From NCBI GenBank assembly GCA_963969595.1, contig OZ018418.1:2857001-2921000 (forward strand): a DNA stretch of 64,000 bases. The letters are read 5' to 3'. Positions 42,973 through 54,891 of this stretch are shown piece after piece. Numbering within the stretch: position 1 is the first letter of the stretch; every line of letters starts with the position of its first letter. Below the pieces are notes generated by a model that did not search any database, was not told where the DNA came from, and was given only the letters and a program-made list of their open reading frames with translations. The translations under genes and the position numbers were made by a program. The stretch is from Neckera pumila. Lineage: Eukaryota > Streptophyta > Bryopsida > Hypnales > Neckeraceae.

Positions 42973-45505
42973 TACTATGTAAAACCCCCCCTTTTCACAT
43001 CAACATTCTAATGACAAATAGTTGCAATTATATCCTACACTTGAAGGATTATGTCTCTCCTATCAAATACAAAACATATGTGTTATTGTTTGTGGATTAA
43101 ACACATCAAATATATGAACTTCCATACAAAGACAACAAAAATTTGAATCCAATATAAAACATTAAGTAGAATAATCCATTATGAATTACACCTCAATCAT
43201 GCTTTTGGTATAATTTGTTAATTTCCCATTTATTTACATAAGGACAAGTAATACAAGTTTGAAGGGGAATAAGTGATTTTTTGGGTTCATTGCCCATAAT
43301 AATTAGTTTGGAATCCATGAGTACATGAAATGCGATCTCATTATTTTCTAATTTCCAACATGCACCAAAAAATTGACAAACCAGCCTTGCCCTATATTTA
43401 ATGGGATGCAAATCACAAAAGTCCTGCAAGCCGTTTGCAAAACAATGGAAAAAAAAATGTGCAAGTTCAAAATCCTCCCACGACTTGGAATCCATGAGTA
43501 CCATTAGAAACAATTTGGGGTCTTCAGAAGGCCCTTTCTGGGCAGCAGGTAGTCTCTATTAAGGACGATAGGACGCCGAAGCTAAAGTGTCACCAATGGT
43601 GCCACGTCTTGATCTGTGAGGGGTGCAGACCAATGAAATGAAGGTACTGCTTCCTGTACAGCAAACAAGTAAGAATATTTTATTGAAGCGTAGGTCATTG
43701 AGGTTGAGCCATCATTAGTTACCGAGTGTGCCTGCACAACACAAAAAACATTTTAAATTGTCCCTGATACAATTTTATAATCCATTGATTTGCATTGTTT
43801 ATTCACCAATGTCAAAACTGTATGCGCGAGAATAGTGCTAACAGTGTAGGCTAGAAATTTAACAGTTAGCTCTAGCCATGGCATGTCAGCCAAATGATGG
43901 TTGTGGCGTGAAGCTGTATGTAGCAAGGCCCCTCCACCCCCATCCCCACCCCCACCCCCTTCTAGTGCTGTAGCATGGTTGTATGTTTTGCATAGATTGA
44001 CATGTTTTTAAGGAACTTGTGAATTGATCCTCAGTTGTGAGCTATCAATTTTTGAGGTTTATAAATTAATGAAAAAAAAAGGTTATATGCCAAGGCTACG
44101 ATCACTGTGATTTCCAAACTGTGCTGTAGGGCGAATTTTGATTACATCTGCTTTGATGGAGAGTCCAATATACCCTCTACACATCAAGCCACAAAATTGT
44201 GCCATGTTTCAACTATCCATTGAAAACGGTAGCAAAAAACATTTCCTGTGCATTTGTAGCTAAAACAAAGAACACTAAGCCATAAAATATATCTTTGCTA
44301 TGATTCATAGGGAAGTCCCGCAACGGTCTCAATATGCATCAACTACGTATCCTTTTGTCACATTTGTTTGTCAGCAGTGTTGTACAAGAATATTGAGAAA
44401 GTTGTTCTATTATTTAACAAAGTATGGTTGAGAACAATACTCTCTGGGTGCATTAAATCCTTTTGAATTGGCATAGAATAAGAATCCCAAGCATCTAAAA
44501 ATTGATCCTAAATACCTTGAGCCAAATTCAAAGTTGAACTGAATTTTGAACAAGTGAAAGTTCGTGAATCAATCATACAAAAAAAAATGAGGTTTTTCTC
44601 CTATTTGAGCTTTAAATTTACTTGTTTTGCATCAATTTGGGATGACTTTCTCCAATTCACTAAAAATTGGTGCTTGGAATGCACATGCATTTGAATTGGA
44701 CCATTCAGTTTGGTATAGGGTTGACAAGAATTTGTTACAAATTCGGTTATTAATTTGCTATTTTACATAACTATGACTATCTTTGCAAATGATGCTGTGA
44801 AATCAAGCCAAGTATTTGGAATTTGCCCCCCTATAGTGTGGTAATTGGAGGGGCAATGCGTATGGTTATAATTCTCCTCCATCTATTTTTAAGAAGATTA
44901 CCTTGTTTTGCATGTACTCTGTTTTGCATAGATTATCTAGCAGTCAAATCCTCTCTTCTGAACTATACAAGTGGGCAACATGACATTGAATCACAGATAA
45001 GTAACTAACTGAAAATAGTAGTGGAACCCCTATGGATGCAAACATTATTGCGCATGTTGGACTTGGGCTTCATGGCCTTCAACCTCTTATGAGTAATAAA
45101 AATGGGATGAAGCTATCAGCATTAAATATTTAGCACAAGTTTTGGCAAGATTGAATTGGCACAGATGGGCAGTTGGGAGCAAATGTAAAAGTAGATTGAC
45201 CAACAATATCTTTACAAAAATGGACCAATGCAAATGTGTTTACAAAAATGGTGAAAACCCAAGCAAAAAAAAGGGACCAGTTCTAGGAGCTTAGTACCAA
45301 ACACTGCCTCTCAATCCCAAGACATAGGAGACATCTATCTATATTTGTAGAGGCGTCTAGAATTATGTCTTGTTGCAAAAACCTACCATCTGATTTAAAA
45401 TGTAGCAAGGCATCTATATGAGTAACAAAAAAATCAATGCTGATAGCTGCAACAAAGAAGTAACCCTAAGATATGGAGTGGCAACATTGCTTTGTATTGT
45501 TTCTT
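42973..45505. other. AT-rich noncoding DNA
   Basis: No supported gene. A C-rich run (CCCCTCCACCCCCATCCCC and continuation) lies at about 43926-43964. A short Cys/His cluster (CHQWCHVLICEGC) at about 43590-43628 lies in a frame that is quickly closed. Confidence 0.45.
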
Positions 45506-46123
45506 CTAAAATTGCTTTGGGCGTCTTGAGTACACCTTAGCATCTACGGGATGACTACCAATAGAAATAGAAGTGGAGGCATCATTTAGTGAGCCCTTTG
45601 TCTGGAGACAATTATTGCTGTTCTTAGCAAGAATTGACTCAACATCAACCTTTGCTCTCTCGAGCTTCAGCGTCAATTCTTCCATGACTGTCGCACAAGC
45701 TTGCAAATCAATAGTGCTGGAGTTGATAAGAAGGACACTTATCATTGATTCTATTGCAACAAAAGCATTTTGAGATTCATGTGACTTCACTTGAAGGACG
45801 TCATAAAAGCGAGCCTTCTCTGCAAAGTCTTCTACTTCACTTGCTCTTTGTAGTCGCAAGAAATCCATATGCCGGTCCTTCCACTCCCGTTCTGCGATAG
45901 CACGGTCCTGATATGCTGCTAGTTGTTGATGCGTCCTCAACATTGCAACCTTCTCCTTCTGTTGCAGCTGGATTAGCCTATCCTCTGCCTCCTTGAGTTC
46001 AATTTTGGCTTGTTGGCCAGAGGGCGACAGTTTCACTAATTCAGAGCTTGAATCCAAGTTTGTTGTCCCTATAGTCGCAATGTGCGTCATTTGAGCTGAA
46101 CCTGCATTACTTGCTGAATCCAT
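45506..46123 (-). CDS. Coiled-coil protein of unknown function (205 aa)
   Basis: An intact frame from an ATG at 46123 to a stop at 45506. The N-terminal 35 residues are Ser/Thr-rich and polar. A long amphipathic helix follows (QQAKIELKEAEDRLIQLQQK, RAIAEREWKDRHMDFLRLQR), with a second helical stretch (ACATVMEELTLKLERAKVDV), which suggests a coiled-coil oligomer. The C-terminus is Ser-rich and ends RRPKQF. No domain is recognised. It could be the last exon of a larger gene, since a splice-acceptor-like CTGCTAG directly precedes the ATG. A solo LTR starts 35 bp upstream (46158), so any original promoter or upstream exon is now 3.6 kb away. One of few undamaged ORFs here. Confidence 0.55.
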   Translation of the reverse strand: MDSASNAGSAQMTHIATIGTTNLDSSSELVKLSPSGQQAKIELKEAEDRLIQLQQKEKVAMLRTHQQLAAYQDRAIAEREWKDRHMDFLRLQRASEVEDFAEKARFYDVLQVKSHESQNAFVAIESMISVLLINSSTIDLQACATVMEELTLKLERAKVDVESILAKNSNNCLQTKGSLNDASTSISIGSHPVDAKVYSRRPKQF

Positions 46124-46157
46124 GCTAGCAGAGATTAATCACTTGAATCACGCAGAC

Positions 46158-49100
46158 TGTGGGAACACGCAATATCAATATTTAGAAATCCGGATTAATT
46201 TAAGATCAATTCCGTAAATATTTTCAAAAATTTGTAGTAGTGAAGCCGGAAACCGGAACATTTAGTAGAAACTAGGTAGTCAGGAAGTTCCGGCTTACAA
46301 AAACTTGTACAATAGGTAAGAGACAGACTTTGGCTGGAATCCCAAAGCTGGAATGGGATCCTGATTCAGGAAACCTACGAACTAGGGGTCCGGCCTATGA
46401 AAACTAGGGATCCATTTGCAATAGCGGCGCATTAAATGGCCGAACCAACGGGTGTCGGTCACTGGCCGGGTACTTATGCGAACGATCCTTTTGTTTTTCT
46501 CCCTCTTTCTTCCGCTCTAGGAGGTGTTTGTGCTTGCAGGTTTTGAAGCGCGTTTTCTTAGAAGAATGAAAGAGTGGTGAGTTAGGCCGGATAGGGAGAG
46601 AAGGAAAGGAGGGTGCTGATTGCACCAGATTGTAGGTCAAGAAGATGGCGGAATCATTGGCGTAGGGGCAGAAGACTATTCCTTCTGTCAAGCTCCTATA
46701 TCCAGTCATTCCGTCGGACTCTGCTGAGCGCTTAGAGTTAGAGAAAGATCTCTTCAAACTAGGGTGTATTGGGTTCATCTGACACCCCTGGACAATTAGG
46801 AGTGAAGATTTTCTTCGTGAGTTAATTATGGGGACGCCAAACCAGTTCGAGCCGACGTCAAGGGGTTGGTGGGCCTCTTGGACGGAAGGGATGTGGGCGG
46901 AAACTTACGGATTGAAGCAGTCCGGATCCAGAAATGCGACCCGGACGGATAAGTTTTATGAAGGGAAGTTCAAGAAACCGCCGCACCACAAAGAGGGTTT
47001 TACCGTTAGTGACTATATCGATGAGCACCATAGGCGATTACTGAATTTTCTGATTCCCATTGTGTATCCGGAAAAGCCAACCAGGGTTACGATTACAGTG
47101 GCAAATACAATTTTTGGAGCACTCAAAGGCCGGATCGTGAACTGGGTGACCATAATCCACCAGAAAGTCAAGAAGATGGCGGTGGCTATCGACAAGGCCA
47201 AGCAGAGTCCGCTGAACACTTACTTGTTCTACATGTATCATCATTATGATTTCATGACCCCGCCGGAACAAGTTGCCTATGAGATCGGAATGCAGATCCT
47301 GAAGTACGGATTCACGGAAGAGTTGAAGCTGACGGGAGAAGCAGCACTAGAAGAAGAAGAAGAAGAAGAAGAGGAGGAGGATCCGGAACCAAAGCCGATG
47401 GAGAAGAAGAAGCGACACAAGACAACCAATCCGGACTCATAAAGGATGAGTCTAGACGTACCGGAACCGAATACATCCCTGACCCAGCCATCACCGGAAC
47501 CTTCCGATGTATCCGACTTCTATGAGGCCGGAACCCGATGGATGGTGCAGTGCCGGAAGATGCATGCCGAGATGGCAGAGGTGATCACGGGCGTTGCCAG
47601 GGAATTAAATGTTGAGACGGATCACATCTTCAACGAATTCCAGAAGAGACCCGATCCGGCACTACTCCAAGAGAGTGACAAGCAAATTGAGCTGCTTAAG
47701 GCGGAACGGGATCACTACAAGAACAAGTTCTATTGGACGAAGGGGCAGTCACTCTCAGCAAGGAAGAAGGAGACGGATGCCCTGAAGCTAGTCAGGATAT
47801 GAAGGTGTTGGTAGAAGAACCGGAACATCAGATCATCCGGTCCACACTTTACATGAAGAAACTCAAAAACGACGGCATTGTTACTGGATCTAGAGTGCTG
47901 CAAGTCCTGGTCAATTACGAGGCCAAGATGAACATTGTTTTGGACGAGATGCGGCAGCTGCTAGGTCATCTGGATGTGGCCAAAGACAACTTTGGGCTAC
48001 TTTCGGATATCTTCATGGAGTCCCCGAGCAAACACGGAGCCGGAACTTCCGGAATGCAAGAGGATCCAGGTTTGAAGTCCCTGTTTAAGATGCCTACGGT
48101 GCCTTCCTTGAGTCATTTCCCAAAGTGGGGCATGGTAAATACTTTTGGCCCTTCCTCACAATCTCCGACGGGATCTGGAAAGGCTGGGCAGAGGTTGTCG
48201 ATCCGGAGAGATCTCTTAGAAGGTTTGGAGACGATAAATCTGGCAAAAGAACACCCGGAGAGATTCCCTCATATGTCGGAACAGTCACCAGCACGGGGTA
48301 CACAATTGATTGACTTAGGAGATCCGGCTCTAAAGGCGAGACCGGAACCCAAGCCGGAAACCCGGCTGAATAAGAAGACAAAAATAGTGGAGGCCGAAAT
48401 CTCGGATCCGGATGAAGAACTCGAGATGGTGAAACCTGAGAGGCAACTGAAACTCCGGAAGTCTGAGAAGCGGAAATCGGAAAGCAAGAAGCCGGTGAAG
48501 CAACAGATTGAAGATTCCGAGTCTGATGAGTTTGAGTCAGGCTCAGAATCTGAGGAAGATACGGAGGAGGAGACGTCTCCTGCGACCCGTCAGAATCCGC
48601 CACGAGCCGCCAAAATGATGCCAGCAAAGAGTTCCGATAAGCAGACAACCAAACAGGGAGCTGGGAGTTCAAAAAAATCTCGGGTGGCCAAGTAGTTAGA
48701 AGGGGACTACTTGTAGAGGTGGATTAGGATTTAGATAGTTTTATCTCGGAACCGGATTCCAAGCGTGGGCCCGGTTCTCGGAAACTTAGGGATAAGGACT
48801 TTCCGGTTTATACGGGATTTCCTTGGTGTCTGTGTGAGGTTGCCCTGGTTTGTGGGGAGCCCTTTTTCGTTTTTAGGGTGTTGACTTTGGCTTTGTTTTG
48901 GGTTTTTAAGGGCGGGCAAGTTAGTTGCCCCTCATTCCCTCCTAGTTGATATTCAATTGTATTTCATTCCCTTTTTGAAATCTGAGCCTTCGGGTATGCG
49001 TTTTTGTTCTATCAGTGTATCCGGATTGTGTTGACCTGCGGTCTGGGTGTTGGAAGGAAAAGACGAGTGAGGAGGAATCCGGATTTAGGAGAATACGGTC

Positions 49101-49794
49101 TGAGTCGAGAGTGTGCTATTGTAATGTTGTTGGATTGTTGACTTAGGAGCTACACACAGTGTCTTTAAATTACCACAAGAGTAGTCCGGATCTCAGAGTA
49201 GCGGGGAAGCGAGTCCGGTTGTCAAGCCGTGCGGAGGTAAGCGCCCGCCCGAGGAAGCCCCCACCTAGAAGATCTGCCAACTTTAGGATTCATCTAACCT
49301 CTAGAAAGATCACACCCCCATACTTATTCTGAACTCTAAAATCTGTCGTTGTGGTAAGGGAGAGTGAAGTATTCCTGAGTGACCTGCTGTCCAGAGTTGC
49401 CATCCGGAAGCTGTAAGGATCCGAATCTTCTTGTCTTGCTGCACCCTTTTGAATACTTGGGTGTTGTTATTTGTGTTTGTTAGAACTGTAGGAGAACAAA
49501 GTTGGTGAAGTCCCTACCCCCCTCAAAGATCAACTAGTGGACCCTCTGAAGGTAAAACAAAGGTATTGAAAACCGGATTGGAAGAAGAGACGTAAACCAG
49601 ATTCCGGATAGTTTATGGTCCGGATTGTGAAAGGATCCGGAAGATTGTTGAGTAGGTGAGAAGAAAGAAAGATAGAAAAGCCGGATAGCTAGAATATGCT
49701 ACATAGAATCCGGAAATTCCCTGGGACGATATTTCGTGTTATCTTGGCACATTTTTGTGTTAAGGATACTTACGCCTAGATTACGCATACGACA
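46158..49794 (+). mobile_element. Solo LTR, plus orientation, 3,637 bp
   Basis: It starts TGTGGGAACACGC and ends TTACGCATACGACA, the reverse-complement termini of the LTRs at 14746-27071. The flanking five bases are CAGAC (46153-46157) and CATAC (49795-49799), a target duplication with one change. No internal domain is present. It is closely similar to the copy at 54892-58554. Confidence 0.88.
46645..48695 (+). pseudogene. LTR-encoded ORF, copy in the 46-kb solo LTR
   Basis: It starts at an ATG at 46645 (MAESLA) and ends KKSRVAK at 48695. The N-terminal block carries a TAG at about residue 7 and a TGA at 46780-46782 (GCIGFI*HPWTI). Then PNQFEPTSRGWWASWTEGMW, YPEKPTRVTITVANTIFGAL and a poly-Glu stretch coded by GAA/GAG repeats (about 47347-47385) follow. 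A TAA at 47440 and a one-base deletion near 47,800 (GTCAGGATATG against GTCAGGGATTTG in the 55-kb copy) break the rest. The coiled-coil part and the basic, Ser-rich tail are present. Function is unknown. Confidence 0.7.
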
Positions 49795-52700
49795 CATACT
49801 AAACAAATCTGTAAGTTTTGATCAGTAGAAAGGATGCCGCTATTAATTGACAGAGCTTCCACAAGAGCAATGGCAGACAATTCTCAAGAATGTAGACGCA
49901 TGCTTTTGTAGAAATGAAGGTTGAAATATGCAGACTTGTTCAGACTTTCAGTGGGAGCCTCCTGCAATGTACCTGTTGTGAAATGATGAATTTGAAGCTA
50001 ATTTGACTTGTATCACCCCTAACAATAGAAGAGATGCATACTTTTAGGTGGCTGCAGCAAGGACTTCCTCCCTTATTCTCATAATGTAATAGCACATTCC
50101 TGAGAGCATCCTCAAGGACATATGTGGCCTTTAAATAAGATATTATTTCATGTAGATGGATAGTTTAGAAAGTTAAGTTATTATTTCTAGTTGCATTTTA
50201 AAACTACATAAAATAGATCCCCAAAAATTTGATTTGAACATGTGATGATCAAGAGACATCCCATTAAAAATTGGACATCTTCATAAAAAATTAGTGGGCT
50301 CTTTGACTTTAGTGTAAAAATAAAATTTATCTTCCTCATTGAAATTTTATTTGGATGTAGTGAAGACCTCTCCCACTCTCTCCAATTTTTTTTCCTTATG
50401 AATTAGCAAACTCCACTTTGTTGTCCTCCCAAAAAACTTTGTTTGGTGGAGTCAAGACCTCTCTCAGACTCTCACCCTTCCCATTTTATTCCTTGTAGAT
50501 TAGTAAGTTTTTTAAATTTTTAGTTTTATTTTTTATTTTTTATTATTGTTGCAAATATAAACATATTAACTTGCTCTAAACGTGAGCAATTCATTAAATT
50601 GGCAAAATTCTTGACTTTGGCAGCTTTTAAGGTTCAAACCGGGCGGTCTTAAATGTAAAACTGTCCTAAAGATTTACATTTGTACCACTCTTAAATTTTA
50701 AAAATCTACTTCCATCTTACATGGCACTTTTATAATTTTGATCAGATGGTTTGAAATCTGTACCAGTCCTATATCTTTGAATTCTATATAAATCCAAAAA
50801 TTTTGTAATCTAGATTTGTCATTTTGTCCTAGATGTCACTTTCCTCCCAAAAAATGATGTTCAACAGAGCCTCAAGACCTCCCCCACCCTCCCCATTGTT
50901 TTCCAATGGATTTGAAAATCCTTCCTCTTAGAAACTTATTTGGGTGGAGACAAGACTTCCCGTGACCCTCCCCATCAATTTTTTCCTCTCCACTTTTTTT
51001 CTCCCCATTTGGATCCTTGTGGATTAGCAAATTGCAACTCCTTTACCAAATTTGATATTAGTGATCCACTAGTCACTGAACAAAATTTGTCTAATTCTTG
51101 TTATATTAAAATTATGGATTTTAATTATAATAAGATTCAAAATTCCATTTCAAAATGTCGTATGATAAGTGTTTGTTTTTTGAAAAACTTCATTGCTCAA
51201 TTAGGCAACTATTAGTAGGACTATAAACTTGCCTAATTTGTAACTAAACTTCTTTCAATTTGGAGGGTGACTTTGACTAACAAGTCGTGTTCCATAAACT
51301 AAAATTTTTGATTGAATTTGAGATTTTAAAGAATTTTGAACAACCACCTTGAATATGGCCCATACATGACTTGTATTTACAATATTTCTAATATATGTTA
51401 GGGTTTGCCTTCACACAAGTTTGGATTCCCATCAAGGAAGTTTATACTAAATATTTTGACCAAACAGTAGCATTTAAAGTTTTCTTTCTATATAATTTTT
51501 GTTCCTTTCTTTTTTGTTTCTAATTTCCTATTTCTAACTTAGGATAGAAACAGTTGTTGCTCGCTTAGGTTGTTGAATTCTCTATGATTCATCTAATTTA
51601 TACAGCAAGGGTCGACATTTGAGCAAGATAGGGTCGCCTATTTTTGTAAATCGGGGGAATATGATGTGGTTTAGCAACTTAATTATTGTATGCCGAATAA
51701 TACATTTACACCACAATGAAGGTCTTAAGACTAGATTTTAGTTTCAAAAACCAAAGTTTTCATCAAGAACAAGTCACACTATAATTTACACTTCCTCAAT
51801 TTTGACTAATTCCAAACTATATGAAAACTTAGCAAAAACTAGTGCAAGCTTTTTTATTCACTATTTCTATAATTAAAGAACATTATCTCATTGTTAGTCT
51901 TTGAATCTGACATATGTAGCCCACTTCATCCATTGTTAGAAATACGTGTTGCAATCCTTTTCTTTTCTTTTTTTGGCGAAACACATGGACAATTTCCATT
52001 GATAAGGGAAAACGATACACAGAACGGAAGCGGGAGAATCCAATTGCAACCCTTTTTTTGGTTTGCAGAAGTACTACACTCAAATTTTAACCAATTCGCT
52101 TGTGTTGAAAGAGTGTAGTCTCAGTTACTTGTAGTCTGCTGCATTAGGGGCCTAACTTAACTATCATCTAGAAACTGTACAGTATTGTTGTCAGTTGACT
52201 TACTTGCTATTGGGATGGGAAGGTCAACAATAGGCAATACTTTGGAGGATAATTATTGGCCAAATTAGGGGCCTTACGTCATGCCCTACGCATGCATTAT
52301 GAACCCTGTAGTAATCATCAAGCAGCAATGAGTCTGCCCACCGTTTGAGGAGATGTATAAAGGAAGGGCCTAAGGGGTCACGTCCAAGAGTTTAAGCAAC
52401 TACAAGTGCACCAGCAAAGGGTAGATTTGGCAATAAGAACATAATATTGCTTTTAGATTTTTTCGTGTTCACCTATAATAATATGTATATAAGTATGAGA
52501 TTTTTGCTTTCAAATGACTAAATTCTAGGATAATTTTGAAAATAGACTACTAATAAACCTCTATAGTCAATGGGTTTACGATTTATGGTTAAATTAATTG
52601 TTATTGAATTTTTATTGAAGTACAAATTAGTTTTTACTTTTAATAATTGAAAAAAAAAAATTAAAAATTTTGAAGTTCACTGTTGCTTAGGTAAGTAAAA

Positions 52701-54891
52701 ATTCACCTCCTCATTGCCCCCATCAAGGTGATCTCAAGGAAAAACATAGAAGTTGCTTTCTCTTTGTGGTTGGTTGGTTTCAGTGTATTTCCTAGCATGT
52801 TTTGCCAATTGTAGCCTCAAATTTGAAATATGAATTCTAATTTTTTCTAAATTTTATTGAAAGGTGCTAGTAATATGCTAGTTTGCAAAAGGGATGAAAA
52901 AGGGATAATAAGGGGTTAATTTTCCTTACCTAGAAATCCTATGGTTCTTAAGCCTCAAAATTGAGTAGTTGGAAAATAAACTGACTCTTTTGGTCGGAGA
53001 TTTCCCTTCCTACTAGCATATATTGGGCCCAAATTTACAAAATAACATTATCTCTATTTTTGAATAGTACCCGTGTTTCTTTTGAGGGTGCTCTATTTGA
53101 ACATGGATATTACCATGCATACATGCAAGTGCAATTTGTCACAAGGGTGGACAAAGTAATTTAATTTTGGAGTTTTGGAATTATACACATAGTCCAAATT
53201 TTCACCAATTATTCATCAAATTGAAACAAAATTGATTGACCTCTAGAAACAAAGGAAGCAAAATAATTAAAGCAACGATACTGAATTTGGCGTGACCAAA
53301 AAAGGTTGCTTTGATCAAATCCCTTTCCATTCACTACTTCATTTTGTGCATCATACTTTGGGCCCTAAAAATGTTCAAATAATCATTTAAATCCAATTCT
53401 TAAGTTGTGAAAATAGATTTTTCCTCTTCTTCATTGAAATCTTCATGAATCCATGTCTACTCATTGACTTTGAAATCTTCCATGCCAAGCACATGTCTAC
53501 TCATTTGGATTGGATTTTGTTCACTCATTTTCACCGATACATAACTTTGGAGTGAAATGGACAAAGCATAGATTTTTGTTCAATCACTTTTGGTTATTCA
53601 AGATTCAAATGTTATGATCAAAGATTATCGCTTAATATACAAGAGAAGCTCTGAATTCATTCCGCACTTGAATTTAGGATTGTGAACGGTAAAATTCATT
53701 TGCAAACTCAGTACGGCGTGCCAATACCATAAAATAAAATTTCTCCAATTACTGTAATAATCTCACCATTAAGCTTAGTGTGTCTAAATTTTGGCTTGGA
53801 TAGCTATTAACCTATTATAGATGAGATCCTTTGCCAATTTATTATTTTTATTACAATGAGTTGAATTTAGTATGGGAGATTGTGTTTGAACATCCAAATA
53901 CTATGTGGTTATTATGAAATTTGAAAATAAATAAGTAAAAAGCAAAAAAACAATCACTGTTATTTGAAATTGGATAAGACATGAAGTAGCAATTATAAAT
54001 GTAAAAATTTTGCAATTGGTTATTATATTGCATGCAACCAAAACAATTGCAACAAAAAACAAATTTTGGTTATCAAGTTTGGGTATCAAATTTGGTTACC
54101 AAACCAAAAATTTTGCTTTTATTTAATTGAGTTAGTGCCAAAAAAATTGGTATTTTTTGTTTTTGTAGAAATATACATATTATCTATTTTTTGGTACATT
54201 TTGATGGAAATCAAATTCTTAAGAGTACTTGAAGTTAAAAATGGGAATAAAATTACATAAGTTCTAATATAAATTAGAAGAATCTTTGAATTTTTTTCTT
54301 ACAACAAACATTAAGTGTTATTTTTTGGAGTGTTTCCTAGTGGAAAAAAAGTCTCGGGACTTTACTAGTTCTAAAAAAAATAAGGAAGGGGCCCAACTCC
54401 TCCAAATCAACACTTAAAAAGTCTAGACCTTAAAAAACTTAACCTAAAACGGACTTCTGATATTAACAGTTGCTCTTAGACGATTGAAGAATTCACATAC
54501 TGATTTGGCAAGCACTGACTTGAGTACACTAATTAAGGTTCACACTTGAGTAGCTCTGGTTTTTGATGAAATGTGGAGAGTCACGGCATTCAATTTACAC
54601 AAAGTTGCCATTTGAGCATTGAACTCCTACTGTTTGTGTAAACACTACCTGATTGTAGTTCACTGTAGTGAGTTGCAAGTTTTCTTGTGCGGTCTTCTTG
54701 TTGTGAATTTAAGTTTGTTTAGGGGGCACGTATACTGATTTGACAAGTTGGATTTTCAATTAAGCACGCTTAAGGGTCACAAGGTCACACTTAGCTTAAG
54801 TGGCTCTGATTTGGCATGAATTGTCGAGATCTTTGAAATGATGTTGGGCAACCCTAAACTACAAAATCCTCACTCCTCAAGCTACCGGTTT
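49795..54891. other. AT-rich spacer, no gene recognised
   Basis: Only short chance ORFs are found. It contains the repeat set at 50346-51041 listed separately. Homopolymer A/T runs are frequent. Confidence 0.5.
50346..51041 (+). repeat. Four diverged copies of a 70-110-bp motif
   Basis: Copies lie at about 50346-50412, 50430-50508, 50843-50915 and 50930-51041. They share the order TTTGGTGGAG, TCAAGACCTCTC, CCCTTCCCATTTT, TCCTTGTAGATTAGCAAA. They are arranged as two close pairs about 500 bp apart. Confidence 0.6.

Noticed and set aside
43560..43640. Cys/His cluster (CHQWCHVLICEGC) as a zinc-finger gene
   Set aside because: The frame is open for only about 25 codons on the plus strand and no flanking exon could be linked.
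48094..48672. Minus-strand ORF of 192 codons, and similar antisense ORFs at 57020-57445, 4336-4629 and 22174-22659
   Set aside because: They lie opposite the LTR ORF or gag, follow its codon pattern in mirror form and have no protein-like features of their own.
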